Assembly (NCBI GenBank): GCA_030152275.1
Contig: JASLHF010000049.1
Location: 1-40,037 of the forward strand
Source of the DNA: Acinetobacter sp.
Lineage (GTDB): Bacteria; Pseudomonadota; Gammaproteobacteria; Pseudomonadales; Moraxellaceae
Reading direction: 5' to 3'
DNA: 40,037 bases
A program made the translations under genes and the position numbers. The notes under the pieces were generated by a model. The model saw only the letters and a program-made list of their open reading frames with translations. It searched no databases and was not told the DNA's origin. The stretch's first letter is position 1, and each line of letters starts with the position of its first letter. Shown piece by piece: positions 25,034 to 34,220 of this stretch.

Positions 25034-26152
25034 TCAGCTCATCCTGTTTCTAAACAGCCACGCTGCCAAAGGCAAAGTAATGACGGCTAAAATAAGCATC
25101 GGCACAAAGTCCCATTTCACTTGGTCGAAGCTTGCGCCTTCTAAATAAACCCGCTGCACCAGATCTATACCGAAGCGCAAAGGGTTTACATACGTGCCTA
25201 TTTCCAAGGCTGCCGGCATATTTTGTACGGGAGTCAGAAGTCCAGACAGCAGCATCAGCGGCATGATCAAAAAGAAGGTATACATCATGGCCTGCTGCAT
25301 ATTTAAAGAAATCGCGGAAATTGACAAGCCCACACCCACCACAGCAATATTGAAACTGATTAAACCGAAATACAGCAGCGGCAACGAGCCGTTAAACGGA
25401 ATTTTGAACCAAAAAGCAATAATCATGAAGATGATGCTGGACTGCATTAAGCCGACAAAAATTGGCGGCAAAGCCTTACCGACCATAATGTACAGCGGCG
25501 TATAAGGTGTCACCAGCAGCTGATCAAAAGTGCCCTGCTCGTGTTCCCGCGCAACGGACAGCGCTGACAGCAGCAAGGTTTGCATCATGCTTAGAGCCGC
25601 AATTAATGAGGTCATTAAGCCCCATCTGGATTCTTGATTGGGGTTATACCATGTGCGGGTTTCAATATTGATCATTGACTGCGCGCCCAGCACCTGCTGA
25701 TTCACTTGATTAATCACACTATTGACATAAGCGCCCGCCATGCCAGCGGTAGATGAATTGCGTCCGTCTAAAATCGCCTGAACAGCAGCTGTTTGGCCTT
25801 GATTAATCTTTTCTTCAAAATCGCTGGGGATGCTGATGACCACCAACGCGGTTTGATCATCAATGACTTTTTGAATTTCCGAAGCATTGTGCAGCGTAGC
25901 GGTACGGCTAAAAACCCCTGAACCGTCTAAGCGCTGTATCAGTTCGCTAGACAGCTGCCCTTTGCTTTGATCTAACAGCGCATAATCCACATGATTGACA
26001 TCATAATTGGCAGCATAGCCGAACAGCAAAGCCTGCATCAGTGCGGGCGCAAATAAAATGACTCGGTTGGACGGATCGCTAAAAATGGTTAAAAATTCTT
26101 TTTTAACAATCACCAGCAGATAGCGCAGCTGAAATAACAGTTTTTCGAACAT
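25034..26152 (-). CDS. ABC-2 type permease, YbhR-like
   Basis: A 372-residue inner-membrane permease of an ABC-2 type exporter. One N-terminal membrane helix (VILFAPALMQALLFGYA) is followed by a periplasmic domain (about 50-175) and five C-terminal helices; SVAREHEQGTFDQLLVTP is the conserved cytoplasmic segment. Length and order match E. coli YbhR, last gene of ybhGFSR. It starts six bases after the YbhS-like stop. Together with the second permease it would form the channel of a drug or lipid efflux pump. Confidence 0.88.
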   Translation of the reverse strand: MFEKLLFQLRYLLVIVKKEFLTIFSDPSNRVILFAPALMQALLFGYAANYDVNHVDYALLDQSKGQLSSELIQRLDGSGVFSRTATLHNASEIQKVIDDQTALVVISIPSDFEEKINQGQTAAVQAILDGRNSSTAGMAGAYVNSVINQVNQQVLGAQSMINIETRTWYNPNQESRWGLMTSLIAALSMMQTLLLSALSVAREHEQGTFDQLLVTPYTPLYIMVGKALPPIFVGLMQSSIIFMIIAFWFKIPFNGSLPLLYFGLISFNIAVVGVGLSISAISLNMQQAMMYTFFLIMPLMLLSGLLTPVQNMPAALEIGTYVNPLRFGIDLVQRVYLEGASFDQVKWDFVPMLILAVITLPLAAWLFRNRMS

Positions 26153-26158
26153 GCTCTA

Positions 26159-27289
26159 TTACCTCAGCTGTTTTTTTAATGAGATGCAGGCCGCGCCAGT
26201 TAAGACCACAGCATACAGCAGCAATATGGCGCATTGTTTTGACCATAAGGCCCAATTATCACCGCCCAAAAACAAGGTTTTAATTAAGCCCATATAATGC
26301 GTTGCCGGAACAATCTGGCTGATAATTTGGATCACCCATGGCAAGTTTCGGGTATCAAAAACAAAGCCGGACAGCATCATAGCGGGCATAAAACTCGCCA
26401 ATAATGCAATTTGACTGGCTTGAAACTGGCTTTTGGCAAAGCCTGAGATGGTCAAGCCGAACAGCAGTGAAACTAGCAAATATAAAAATGATGAGCTTAA
26501 AATTGCCAGCAAAGAACCGCGCATCGGCACTTCAAATAAAAAATGCGCAGCCAACAAACATACGGCAATATCAATTACGCCAATCACAAGGTATGGCACC
26601 AGTTTCGCCAGAACTAACTCCAGCGGGCGTACGGGCGTCACAAACAGCGCCTCTAAAGTTCCGCGCTCACGTTCGCGCGCGATCAACAATCCCGTTAAGA
26701 ATGCGCCAATTAAAGTTAAAACCAGCACAATCAAACCTGGCACCAAAAACCATGTGCTGTTATTGGCTTCATTGAACCACATGCGCTGTTCTAAGCTGAT
26801 CATGCCTGTACTCGCACTGCTGTTGTGACGGTCAGCTTCTATTTGCTGCGTTGCCGCTACAGCCCCTGCTACATAGCTTTGCAGTGCGCCTGCGATACTG
26901 GTGGAGCGGCCATTGCCGATAATCTGGATCTGCGCTTGGCCACTGGCGCTTTGGGCTGCAAAATCTGCGGGCAGTGTGAGTATGGCATCAATTTCCGCAC
27001 GGCCCATGGCCTGTTCAGCTTGCTGAAAACTTTGGAACTGTACGGGCGTGATATAAGGCGTACCCTGCAATCCGGAAATCAGCTGTTGACTTTGAGGCGT
27101 CATTTGTTCAGCTACAACGCCGACACGGCCATTTTTTAAATCCAGCGACAGTCCATAGCCGAAAAGCAAAATGAGAATCAGCGGTAAGATCAGGCCAATT
27201 GCCAGACTGCTTTTATCGCGCAGCAATTGGCTGCTTTCTTTGCGAATCAGTGCGGTTAAGCGCTGCAAAAAACCGGAACTGTTTCTCAT
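26159..27289 (-). CDS. ABC-2 type permease, YbhS-like
   Basis: A 376-residue permease with the same fold as its neighbour: an N-terminal helix (LAIGLILPLILILLFGYGL), a periplasmic domain, and five C-terminal helices with ARERERGTLEALFVTPVRP. It corresponds to E. coli YbhS (377 residues). Its ATG overlaps the stop of the ATPase gene (ATGA), indicating coupled translation. Confidence 0.88.
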   Translation of the reverse strand: MRNSSGFLQRLTALIRKESSQLLRDKSSLAIGLILPLILILLFGYGLSLDLKNGRVGVVAEQMTPQSQQLISGLQGTPYITPVQFQSFQQAEQAMGRAEIDAILTLPADFAAQSASGQAQIQIIGNGRSTSIAGALQSYVAGAVAATQQIEADRHNSSASTGMISLEQRMWFNEANNSTWFLVPGLIVLVLTLIGAFLTGLLIARERERGTLEALFVTPVRPLELVLAKLVPYLVIGVIDIAVCLLAAHFLFEVPMRGSLLAILSSSFLYLLVSLLFGLTISGFAKSQFQASQIALLASFMPAMMLSGFVFDTRNLPWVIQIISQIVPATHYMGLIKTLFLGGDNWALWSKQCAILLLYAVVLTGAACISLKKQLR

Positions 27290-29187
27290 GCAGCACCGCC
27301 TTGCGCATGTTGCGTACGCGCTGCCCGAGCCTGTTCCACAATGGCAATAAATGCACTGTTCATATCATCGTGCGCGCCCAGCCCCGCTTGCTTGCGTACA
27401 TCATTGGGCGGGCCAAGCGCTAACATTTTACCGGCGTCTTGAATGGCGATGCGGTCACAATATTCCGCTTCTTCCATAAAATGCGTGGTGACAATAATGG
27501 TAATACCTTGATTCGCCAGTTCACCAATGGTGTACCAAAATGAACGGCGCGCCAGCGGGTCAATACCGCTGGTGGGTTCATCCAAAAAGACAATTTCCGG
27601 CTGATGCAGCAAGGCCGCAGCCATCGACAGGCGCTGTTTAAAACCGTTTGGCAGCTCGCCGCTTTTGGCATGCGGATGCAATTCAAACTGTTTTAAAGCA
27701 CGCTCTATCTGCTGCTGCAGTTTTTTACCATAAAGGCCATAAGCGCCACCAAAAAACTTCAAGTTATCCAGTACGCTTAAATTGCCATACAGCGCAAATT
27801 TTTGTGACACATAACCAATTTTAGCGCGGGCCTGCGCACGTGCATGGCGCAAGTTCATGCCTGCAACTTCCAGTACGCCGCTGCTGGCGGGCAACAAACC
27901 GCAGAGCATTCTAAAGGTCGTGGTTTTACCTGCACCGTTCGGGCCCAATAAGCCAAATATTTCACCGCGCTGCACGCTAAAAGTGGTACTGGCCACCGCG
28001 GTAAAATCACCAAAAGTTCTGACCAAATCTTTGACCGCAATGACCGGCTGGCTGTCTTGCTTTAAAGCGAGCGCATCATCTTGGCTGTTCGGCGGATGCT
28101 GTGTTTTACTGATCAGGCCTTCAGTAAGCGGCTGTTCTGAACCTAAACCTGAGTCTGAATCTTTATTTTTATCTCTATCTGAAAGATTTTGAGATTTTTC
28201 AAGCTGTTTCTGCTGCTGATGCAGCAGATACATAAAAGCATCTTCTAAATCTGCCTCGCGCGGTTTTGCTTCTGCGCCTGTCGGTAAAATATCCTGTGGC
28301 AATGCGCTGTACGGCTGATCGGTGATGAAGCGCACGGCATCGCCTTTGGGCACAGCATCTACAATGTATTTTCGCTGATCGAGCAGATGCGCCTGCAGTA
28401 CCCGCGCTTTCATGCCTTGCGGCGGCTGAACTTGCCAGCTATAGCCTTGCACCTGCTGAGTCAACGCTTGCGGCGTGCCTTGCTGCAAAACTTGCCCCTC
28501 GTACATGACATAGACATCAGCGCAGCACTCGGCTTCATCCATATATGCCGTGCTGATAATAACGCTTAAATTTTCATCTTGAACCAGCTGCTGAATAATT
28601 TGCCATAAATCGCGCCGCGACAATGGATCGACCCCGACACTCGGCTCATCCAGCAGCAGTAAATCCGGTGAGCGCACCAAAGTGCAGGCCAAGCCCAATT
28701 TCTGCTTCATGCCGCCAGACAGTTTGCCTGCAGGACGCTGGGTAAATTGGCTCAAATCGGTAATTTTAAGCAACCGCGCAAAGCGTTCTTGGCGTACATC
28801 TTGTGGCACGCCGTGCAGATCGGCATAGAGGTTTAAATTTTCCTGCACGCTTAAATCTTCATACAGCCCAAAACGCTGCGGCATGTAGCTGATGCGGTTC
28901 TGCACCTGCTGCGGATGTTTAGCAACATCAATACCTAACACAGTTAAACTGCCGGAACTGGGCGGATACAGTCCTGCAATCATGCGCAGCAACGTGGTTT
29001 TTCCGGCACCGTCTGGCCCAACCAATGCGGTGAGCTGTCCTGTTTTAAAACTGAAATTCAGCTGATTCAGCGCATGCACATCGGCTTCACCTTTGGCAGA
29101 CGCTTTAAAGATTTTATTTAAATCTTGCGCGACAACCACATACGGCGGTTCAGTAGCGGGCGCTTGGGCAGCAAGAGCGTCTGGCAT
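27286..29187 (-). CDS. double ABC ATPase, YbhF-like
   Basis: A 633-residue protein with two fused ABC ATPase domains that powers the two permeases. Domain 1 has Walker A GPDGAGKTT (about 57-65), signature LSGGMKQK and LLLDEPSVGVDP. Domain 2 has GPNGAGKTT, a degenerate signature (LPNGFKQRLS in place of LSGG) and VFLDEPTSGIDP. A charged, Ser/Asp-rich linker (about residues 325-370) joins them and makes the protein longer than E. coli YbhF (578). The ATG at 29187 is preferred over a TTG two codons upstream. It starts seven bases after the membrane fusion gene. Confidence 0.92.
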   Translation of the reverse strand: MPDALAAQAPATEPPYVVVAQDLNKIFKASAKGEADVHALNQLNFSFKTGQLTALVGPDGAGKTTLLRMIAGLYPPSSGSLTVLGIDVAKHPQQVQNRISYMPQRFGLYEDLSVQENLNLYADLHGVPQDVRQERFARLLKITDLSQFTQRPAGKLSGGMKQKLGLACTLVRSPDLLLLDEPSVGVDPLSRRDLWQIIQQLVQDENLSVIISTAYMDEAECCADVYVMYEGQVLQQGTPQALTQQVQGYSWQVQPPQGMKARVLQAHLLDQRKYIVDAVPKGDAVRFITDQPYSALPQDILPTGAEAKPREADLEDAFMYLLHQQQKQLEKSQNLSDRDKNKDSDSGLGSEQPLTEGLISKTQHPPNSQDDALALKQDSQPVIAVKDLVRTFGDFTAVASTTFSVQRGEIFGLLGPNGAGKTTTFRMLCGLLPASSGVLEVAGMNLRHARAQARAKIGYVSQKFALYGNLSVLDNLKFFGGAYGLYGKKLQQQIERALKQFELHPHAKSGELPNGFKQRLSMAAALLHQPEIVFLDEPTSGIDPLARRSFWYTIGELANQGITIIVTTHFMEEAEYCDRIAIQDAGKMLALGPPNDVRKQAGLGAHDDMNSAFIAIVEQARAARTQHAQGGAA

Positions 29188-29193
29188 AGGCAA

Positions 29194-30216
29194 TTACTCT
29201 GCGGGACAATCGGCAGCTGCACAGTTTTGTGTCAGCTTCACCGTCACTGGCTGACCCATTTTCAGCTGATCATTGGCATCCTGCACATAGATGCGCACTT
29301 CGTATACCAATGAGGTGCGGATGTCTTCGGTCTGCACGGTTTTCGGGGTAAATTCAGCCACTGATGAGATGTAACCCACTTTGCCCTGAACCGGCTGATT
29401 TGGCGCCGAATCGCGGATCACTTGTGCCGGCATTCCCATCTTAATTTGCCCCAATTCTTTTTCACTGGCATATACGCGAACCCATTTTGGATCGGTTAAG
29501 GCCAAGGTATAAACCGACTTTTGCGCAGCCGCCATGTCCCCCGGTTCCAATAAACGTGCGCGCACAGTTGCAGCCGTTGGAGCACGCAATTCACTTTGTT
29601 TGATTTGATATTGAATCAATTCAAGATTTGCCTGTGTGGCATTGTATTGGGCTTTGGCCGCTTTACGGTCTTCTTTTTGCGCCCCTTGCTGTAAGAGTTT
29701 TAGGTAGGCTTCGCGTTCTTTCAGCGCTGCTTGCGCTGTACTTTGATTGGTTCTAGCGCTGTCCAGTTCCTGCTTACTGATGGCCTGTCCGGCAGTATTT
29801 TGCATCAAAGTTTGCATGCGCGAAAAATCTTTATTGGCTTTGTCCAATTGAGCTTCTGCAGAGGCAATTTGCGCGCGCACCTGCGCAATTTCTTCGGGCC
29901 GCGTGCCGACATCCTGTTTATCAATATTTTGTTTTTGCACTTCGAGCTGGGCTGCCGCTTGTTCTGCCTGTATGCGCAGCGCGTCGGTATTTAAACTGGC
30001 AAGCACCTGACCGGCTTTGACGCGATCACCTTCCTGTACATACATCTGCTGCACGCGTCCGGCATTTTCAAACGCCAAAGACACTTGGCGAATATCAACG
30101 TTGCCATACAGCGTTAGCCCCTGACCGTCATCGCGGTCATGATGATAAAACCAGTAAAATATGGCCGCACCCGCAAGGCCAATAACAGCAATTAATGCAA
30201 GTAACTTCTTATTCAT
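29194..30216 (-). CDS. HlyD-family membrane fusion protein, YbhG-like
   Basis: A 340-residue periplasmic adaptor anchored by one N-terminal helix (LLALIAVIGLAGAAIFYWF). The lipoyl/barrel-sandwich part (GRVQQMYVQEGDRVKAGQVL), a long alpha-helical hairpin (about 85-205, many Gln and Ala), and the returning lipoyl half with LRAPTAATVRARLLEPGDM are all seen. It links the inner-membrane pump to an outer-membrane channel, which is not encoded here. Two cysteines near the C-terminus (NCAAADCPAE) are unusual. It is the first gene of the ybhGFSR-like operon, next to the 29-bp palindrome. Confidence 0.9.
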   Translation of the reverse strand: MNKKLLALIAVIGLAGAAIFYWFYHHDRDDGQGLTLYGNVDIRQVSLAFENAGRVQQMYVQEGDRVKAGQVLASLNTDALRIQAEQAAAQLEVQKQNIDKQDVGTRPEEIAQVRAQIASAEAQLDKANKDFSRMQTLMQNTAGQAISKQELDSARTNQSTAQAALKEREAYLKLLQQGAQKEDRKAAKAQYNATQANLELIQYQIKQSELRAPTAATVRARLLEPGDMAAAQKSVYTLALTDPKWVRVYASEKELGQIKMGMPAQVIRDSAPNQPVQGKVGYISSVAEFTPKTVQTEDIRTSLVYEVRIYVQDANDQLKMGQPVTVKLTQNCAAADCPAE

Positions 30217-30260
30217 TTTAGCCAGACCTTAAAGCAGTGCTGAATTTGGCAATGCCAACA

Positions 30261-30289
30261 TAGTTTAAATTCAATTTGAATTTAAACTA
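30261..30289. promoter_or_regulatory. perfect 29-bp palindrome, candidate TetR operator
   Basis: TAGTTTAAATTCAA (30261-30274), one central T, then TTGAATTTAAACTA (30276-30289): 14-bp perfect arms. It lies between the divergent efflux operon (30216) and the TetR gene (30348), so a bound dimer could block both promoters. In E. coli the related regulator CecR controls ybhG and itself. Confidence 0.85.
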
Positions 30290-30347
30290 TCGTAATTTTG
30301 CCAAAAAAGATATACTTTTACTTAGAAATTTTAATTCAGAGTACCCT

Positions 30348-30983
30348 ATGTCTAGAGCGCGGCGCAGTGATGGTGATGTAACCAAATCTAAAATTTTGCA
30401 GGCGGCTGGTGCTTTGTTTGCAGAAAATGGCTTTGCGCAAACCACCAACAAGGCTATCGCGCAAGCGGCTGAAGTCGATTTAGCCGCGATTAACTACCAC
30501 TTTGACGGCCGTGACGGCTTATATAAAGCGGTACTTGCAGAAGCGCATTCACATTATATTGATGAACAATATCTATTAGAGCTGGTCAATAGCAGCATGG
30601 CGCCAGCGCTTAAATTACAGTGCTTTTATGAAGCGCTGATCCATAAGCTGATTAATGAGAAGACTTGGCACAGCCACTTATTTTTGCGCGAGTTTTTGTC
30701 AGCCAATGCGCAGCTGTCTGACTTTATACAAAACGACGGCATGCGAAAATTCCTGTCTATTCGGACCATTATCAGTCAAGCATCCGGTATAGATGAAAAC
30801 AGCCCTGCGCTTTTGCCCTGTATTTTAAGTGTGATGGCGCCGTGTTTTATGCTGATTCTTTCGCAAACCAATGTACAAACACCTTTGCAGCTGGTGGCAA
30901 AAATGGATACTCACGTGCTGGTACAGCATTTAATGACATTTTCTATGGCGGGTTTGCAGGCGATCAAACAGCAACAAGGCTAA
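30348..30983 (+). CDS. CecR-like TetR family regulator
   Basis: A 211-residue TetR protein with HTH TTNKAIAQAAEVDLAAINYH (about residues 30-49) and a C-terminal domain like that of E. coli CecR/YbiH (DUF1956). The ATG at 30348 (MSRARRSDGD) is a normal family start; the reading frame extends to a TTG at 30276 that falls inside the palindrome and is unlikely to be used. It is divergent from the YbhGFSR-like operon, which it most likely represses. A 5' fragment of a second copy is seen at 18364-18394. Confidence 0.9.
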   Translation: MSRARRSDGDVTKSKILQAAGALFAENGFAQTTNKAIAQAAEVDLAAINYHFDGRDGLYKAVLAEAHSHYIDEQYLLELVNSSMAPALKLQCFYEALIHKLINEKTWHSHLFLREFLSANAQLSDFIQNDGMRKFLSIRTIISQASGIDENSPALLPCILSVMAPCFMLILSQTNVQTPLQLVAKMDTHVLVQHLMTFSMAGLQAIKQQQG

Positions 30984-31004
30984 AATAATGCCTCACAATA
31001 TTTA

Positions 31005-31132
31005 GGTCATTATAATATAACAGCTTGAAATAACGGCTTATGGTGGAATCTTGCCATGCTATAAAATGACTGTTATTTCATTTATTGACTCTTAAACATT
31101 TACTCATCGAATACTTCAAAATGCTACGCTAA
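31005..31132 (+). repeat. dispersed intergenic repeat, copy 2
   Basis: Second copy of the element at 18398-18526, in direct orientation, starting 22 bp after the CecR-like gene. The outer hairpin ATAACAG (31017-31023)/CTGTTAT (31070-31076) and the inner ATGG/CCAT are kept, while the ATAGC/GCTAT arm is broken by one change. It fills much of the 380-bp gap between the convergent TetR and YcaO genes. Confidence 0.85.
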
Positions 31133-31257
31133 CTCACATTTTGCAAAAAAAAACGCTATAAAGCACTGATAAATACTCAGCGCCATTCATTATGTTTAAC
31201 TTAAAATACAGCTGCAGATGAACATCTTTCAAAAACAATTAATTTGTAAAAATGCAA

Positions 31258-31307
31258 AAAACGCCTAAATGCTATGAAAAAAATTTCTCATTTCATTTAA
31301 GCGTTTT
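31258..31307 (-). terminator. terminator of the OsmC-YcaO gene
   Basis: AAAACGC-C-TAAATG (31258-31271) pairs with CATTTA-A-GCGTTTT (31294-31307), a 13-bp stem with one mismatch; on the minus strand it ends in a T-run. It lies 57 bp past the stop of the minus-strand gene. Confidence 0.75.
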
Positions 31308-31363
31308 GGCTTTAAAAATTACTGTCAACGCTGCCTACAGGCTGCCCTGTCCGTCTTATGCCT

Positions 31364-33568
31364 TTAAGCCAGCAGATTCACTGCCTTAGCGCGAGCTGCA
31401 TGCAGTTTTTTATAACTGTCAATTAAGCGTAGATGGCGGTCCAAACCTTCCAGTTTCATACTGGTTTCAGTCAAACCATAGAAACGGATACTGCCGTCCA
31501 TCGAGCCGATCACTGCATCCATGCGTTCATCACCAAACATGCGGCGGAAGTTATGCTCATAGTCATTCAGATCTAAATCATCGTCCAGCTCAACTTCCAG
31601 CACTGCATTTAAGCATTGATAGAATAATCCGCGCTCTACAGTATTGGTATTGTATTGCAGGTATTGTTCCACCAAGTCTTTGGCTTCTTCAAATTCTTGC
31701 AAAGCCATATAAATCAGAAGTTTCAGCTCTAAAATGGTTAACTGGCCCCAAACTGTATTGTCGTCAAACTCAATACCAATTAAAGTCACAATATCGGTAT
31801 AGTCATCTGATTCCAGCTCTTCTAAGCGTTCTACCAGCGCTTCCAGCTGTTCATCTTCCAAACGGTGAATATTTAAAATATCTTCGCGGAATGCCAGCGC
31901 TTTATTGGTATTGTCCCAAATAAGATCTTCGACCAAATAGATTTCTGAATAATCCGGCACCAAAATTCGGCACGCTGTAGCGCCCAAATGCCGATATACC
32001 GCCATATACGCTTCTTTGCCCATGCCCTCTAAAATGCCAAACATGGCTGCAGCTTCATCTGCATTGGCATTTTCCCCTGCTGCGGTGAAATCCCATTCCA
32101 CAAAGTCATAGTCAGACTTCGCGCTGAAGAATTTCCAAGACACTAAACCGCTTGAATCAATAAAATGCTCGACAAAATTGTTTGGCTCAGTCACGGCATT
32201 GCTGCTGAATGTCGGTTTTGGCAAATCATTCAAGCCTTCAAAACTGCGGCCTTGCAACAGTTCAGTCAGGCTGCGCTCTAACGCTACTTCAAAATTCGGA
32301 TGCGCGCCAAATGAAGCAAATACACCACCAGTGCGCGGATTCATCAAAGTCACACACATAACAGGAAATTGACCGCCCAGCGATGCATCTTTCACCAATA
32401 CTGGGAAGCCTTGCTCTTCTAAGCCCTGAATGCCTTCAACAATGCGCGGATATTTGGCCAGCACATGTTCCGGCACGTCCGGCAGCGCAATCTCGCCTTC
32501 TAAAATTTCACGCTTTACTGCACGTTCAAAAATTTCTGATAGACACTGTACTTGCGCTTCGGCCAAGGTGTTGCCTGCACTCATGCCATTGGACAAATAC
32601 AGATTTTCAATTAGATTCGATGGGAAATAAACAGTTTCACCATCTGACTGCCGCACAAACGGCAGCGAGCAAATGCCGCGCGCGGTATTGCCAGAGTTGG
32701 TATCATACAGATGCGTACCCAGCAGCTCCTGTTCAGGATCATAAATTTCACGGGTATATTCATCTAAAATTTCTGCAGGCAGCTCACCGTTTGGCCCCGG
32801 CTGGAACCATTTTTCATCCGGATAATGCACAAATTCCGCCTGTGCAATTTCTTCACCCCAAAATTGGTCGTTATAGAAGAAGTTGCAGTTCAGACGCTCA
32901 ATAAATTCACCTAACGCAGATGCCAGCGCGCTTTCTTTAGTCGAGCCTTTGCCATTGGTAAAGCACATTGGCGACTGCGCATCGCGCACATGCAGCGACC
33001 AAACGTTTGGCACAATATTGCGCCAAGAAGCAATTTCAATTTTCATGCCCAGATTGGCCAAAATGCCAGACATATTGGCAATGGTTTCTTCCAAAGGCAG
33101 ATCTTTACCCGGAATGAACGTGCTGTTTTGAGAAGCAAGGCTTGGCATAAGCAGCGCCTGAGCATCAGCATCAATGCTTTCGACTTCTTCAATAATAAAT
33201 TCAGGACCCGTTTGAATCACTTTTTTTACTGTGCAGCGGTCAATCGAACGCAAAATACCTTGGCGGTCTTTTTCAGAAATATCTGCCGGCAGCTCAACCT
33301 GAATTTTAAAAATTTGCTTATAACGGTTTTCCGGGTCTACGATATTGTTCTGTGAAAGCCGGATGTTTTCTGTCGGAATATCGCGTGCAAGACAGTAAAC
33401 TTTAACAAAGTATGCCGCGCACAGCGCAGAAGACGCTAAAAAATAGTCGAATGGGCCTGGCGCAGAACCGTCCCCTTTATAGCGGATAGGCTGATCGGCG
33501 ATTACCGTGAAGTCATCGAACTTGGCTTCTTGACGAAGATTGTCGAGGTAATTGACTTTGATTTCCAT
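31364..33568 (-). CDS. OsmC-YcaO fusion protein
   Basis: A 734-residue two-domain protein. Residues 1-135 form an OsmC/Ohr-like domain (GPFDYFLASSALCAAYFVK with a peroxidatic-type Cys near residue 50 and a second Cys near 111). Residues from about 160 form a YcaO domain like E. coli YcaO, with the ATP-binding segments GKGSTKESALASALGEFIER and LAEAQVQCLSEIFERAVKRE, and a helical acidic C-terminal domain (about 580-734). E. coli YcaO, which lacks the OsmC part, assists RimO in methylthiolation of ribosomal protein S12. Other YcaO proteins make azolines or thioamides, but no precursor peptide or maturation genes are seen here. It stands alone, bounded by a terminator downstream and 652 bp of non-coding DNA upstream. 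Confidence 0.9.
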   Translation of the reverse strand: MEIKVNYLDNLRQEAKFDDFTVIADQPIRYKGDGSAPGPFDYFLASSALCAAYFVKVYCLARDIPTENIRLSQNNIVDPENRYKQIFKIQVELPADISEKDRQGILRSIDRCTVKKVIQTGPEFIIEEVESIDADAQALLMPSLASQNSTFIPGKDLPLEETIANMSGILANLGMKIEIASWRNIVPNVWSLHVRDAQSPMCFTNGKGSTKESALASALGEFIERLNCNFFYNDQFWGEEIAQAEFVHYPDEKWFQPGPNGELPAEILDEYTREIYDPEQELLGTHLYDTNSGNTARGICSLPFVRQSDGETVYFPSNLIENLYLSNGMSAGNTLAEAQVQCLSEIFERAVKREILEGEIALPDVPEHVLAKYPRIVEGIQGLEEQGFPVLVKDASLGGQFPVMCVTLMNPRTGGVFASFGAHPNFEVALERSLTELLQGRSFEGLNDLPKPTFSSNAVTEPNNFVEHFIDSSGLVSWKFFSAKSDYDFVEWDFTAAGENANADEAAAMFGILEGMGKEAYMAVYRHLGATACRILVPDYSEIYLVEDLIWDNTNKALAFREDILNIHRLEDEQLEALVERLEELESDDYTDIVTLIGIEFDDNTVWGQLTILELKLLIYMALQEFEEAKDLVEQYLQYNTNTVERGLFYQCLNAVLEVELDDDLDLNDYEHNFRRMFGDERMDAVIGSMDGSIRFYGLTETSMKLEGLDRHLRLIDSYKKLHAARAKAVNLLA

Positions 33569-34220
33569 GCAGGCACCTAAATCTTATTTATGCGTTTCAG
33601 CAACACATAATTTTAGCAGTTTCTAAACAATGACCTTTTCATCCCGCTGTTCTCTATGCCCAGCCGCATTCAGCAGATGTGGATGCCTTTTTATCAACGG
33701 ACATAAAAATACAGATTAGAAAAGATCAAATCCATCCGTCTTATACAGCAGGATAGATTTATAAAAGGATTGAAAATACTGGATGCTGTTTTCATCAGGT
33801 TCACAGCAAAAACACCAGCATTTTGATAATGCGCCCTAGTATAATGGGATTTGGCCTAATTGATAACTTTTCTGTGCAGATGCGCTGAAATATTCATACG
33901 ATCGGCCTGTTTCTATCCCTAAAGAATGCTTATCTAAAGAATGTTAATCACAACTGACTGCTATTTACGTTATGGTGGACTCAGCCGCAGATATTCACGC
34001 CAGCATTGAGTGCGATCAAGCTATTCAGCTCATTTAAGTATTTAAAATTGATCATAAAAATGCATAAAGGATATTAGAGCGCAGATCAGCTGTTCCGATT
34101 CATTATTTTTATCAAAATAAAATTTAAGCCTGATTGATCAAAGATACCGCATAAAAAACGCCAGCCCGTTAGAGCGCCGGCTGGCGTTTTGATCAAACAG
34201 TCTGTTAGCACAGAGTTAAT
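33569..34220. other. 652-bp gap without a recognisable gene
   Basis: No convincing ORF, tRNA or known RNA was seen. It is AT-rich and must hold the promoter of the OsmC-YcaO gene at its left end and the plsB terminator at its right end. TTATGGTGGA near 33971 and GATCAGCTGTT near 34086 echo parts of the dispersed repeat at 18398/31005, so a decayed third copy is possible. A short direct repeat (CTAAAGAATG twice) lies near 33919-33945. Confidence 0.4.
34155..34190 (-). terminator. rho-independent terminator of plsB
   Basis: AAAACGCCAGCC (34155-34166) and GGCTGGCGTTTT (34179-34190) form a perfect 12-bp GC-rich stem, 30 bp past the plsB stop, ending in a T-run on the minus strand. Confidence 0.92.

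Noticed and set aside
31364..33568. RiPP (azole or thioamide peptide) biosynthesis locus
   Set aside because: The YcaO is of the housekeeping E. coli type with an OsmC fusion, and no precursor peptide, dehydrogenase or exporter gene adjoins it.
33817..33845. Sigma-70 promoter (TATAAT at 33840-33845) for a plus-strand small RNA
   Set aside because: The -10 box is good, but the only -35-like hexamer (TTGATA) is 11 bp away, too close, and no plus-strand gene follows.
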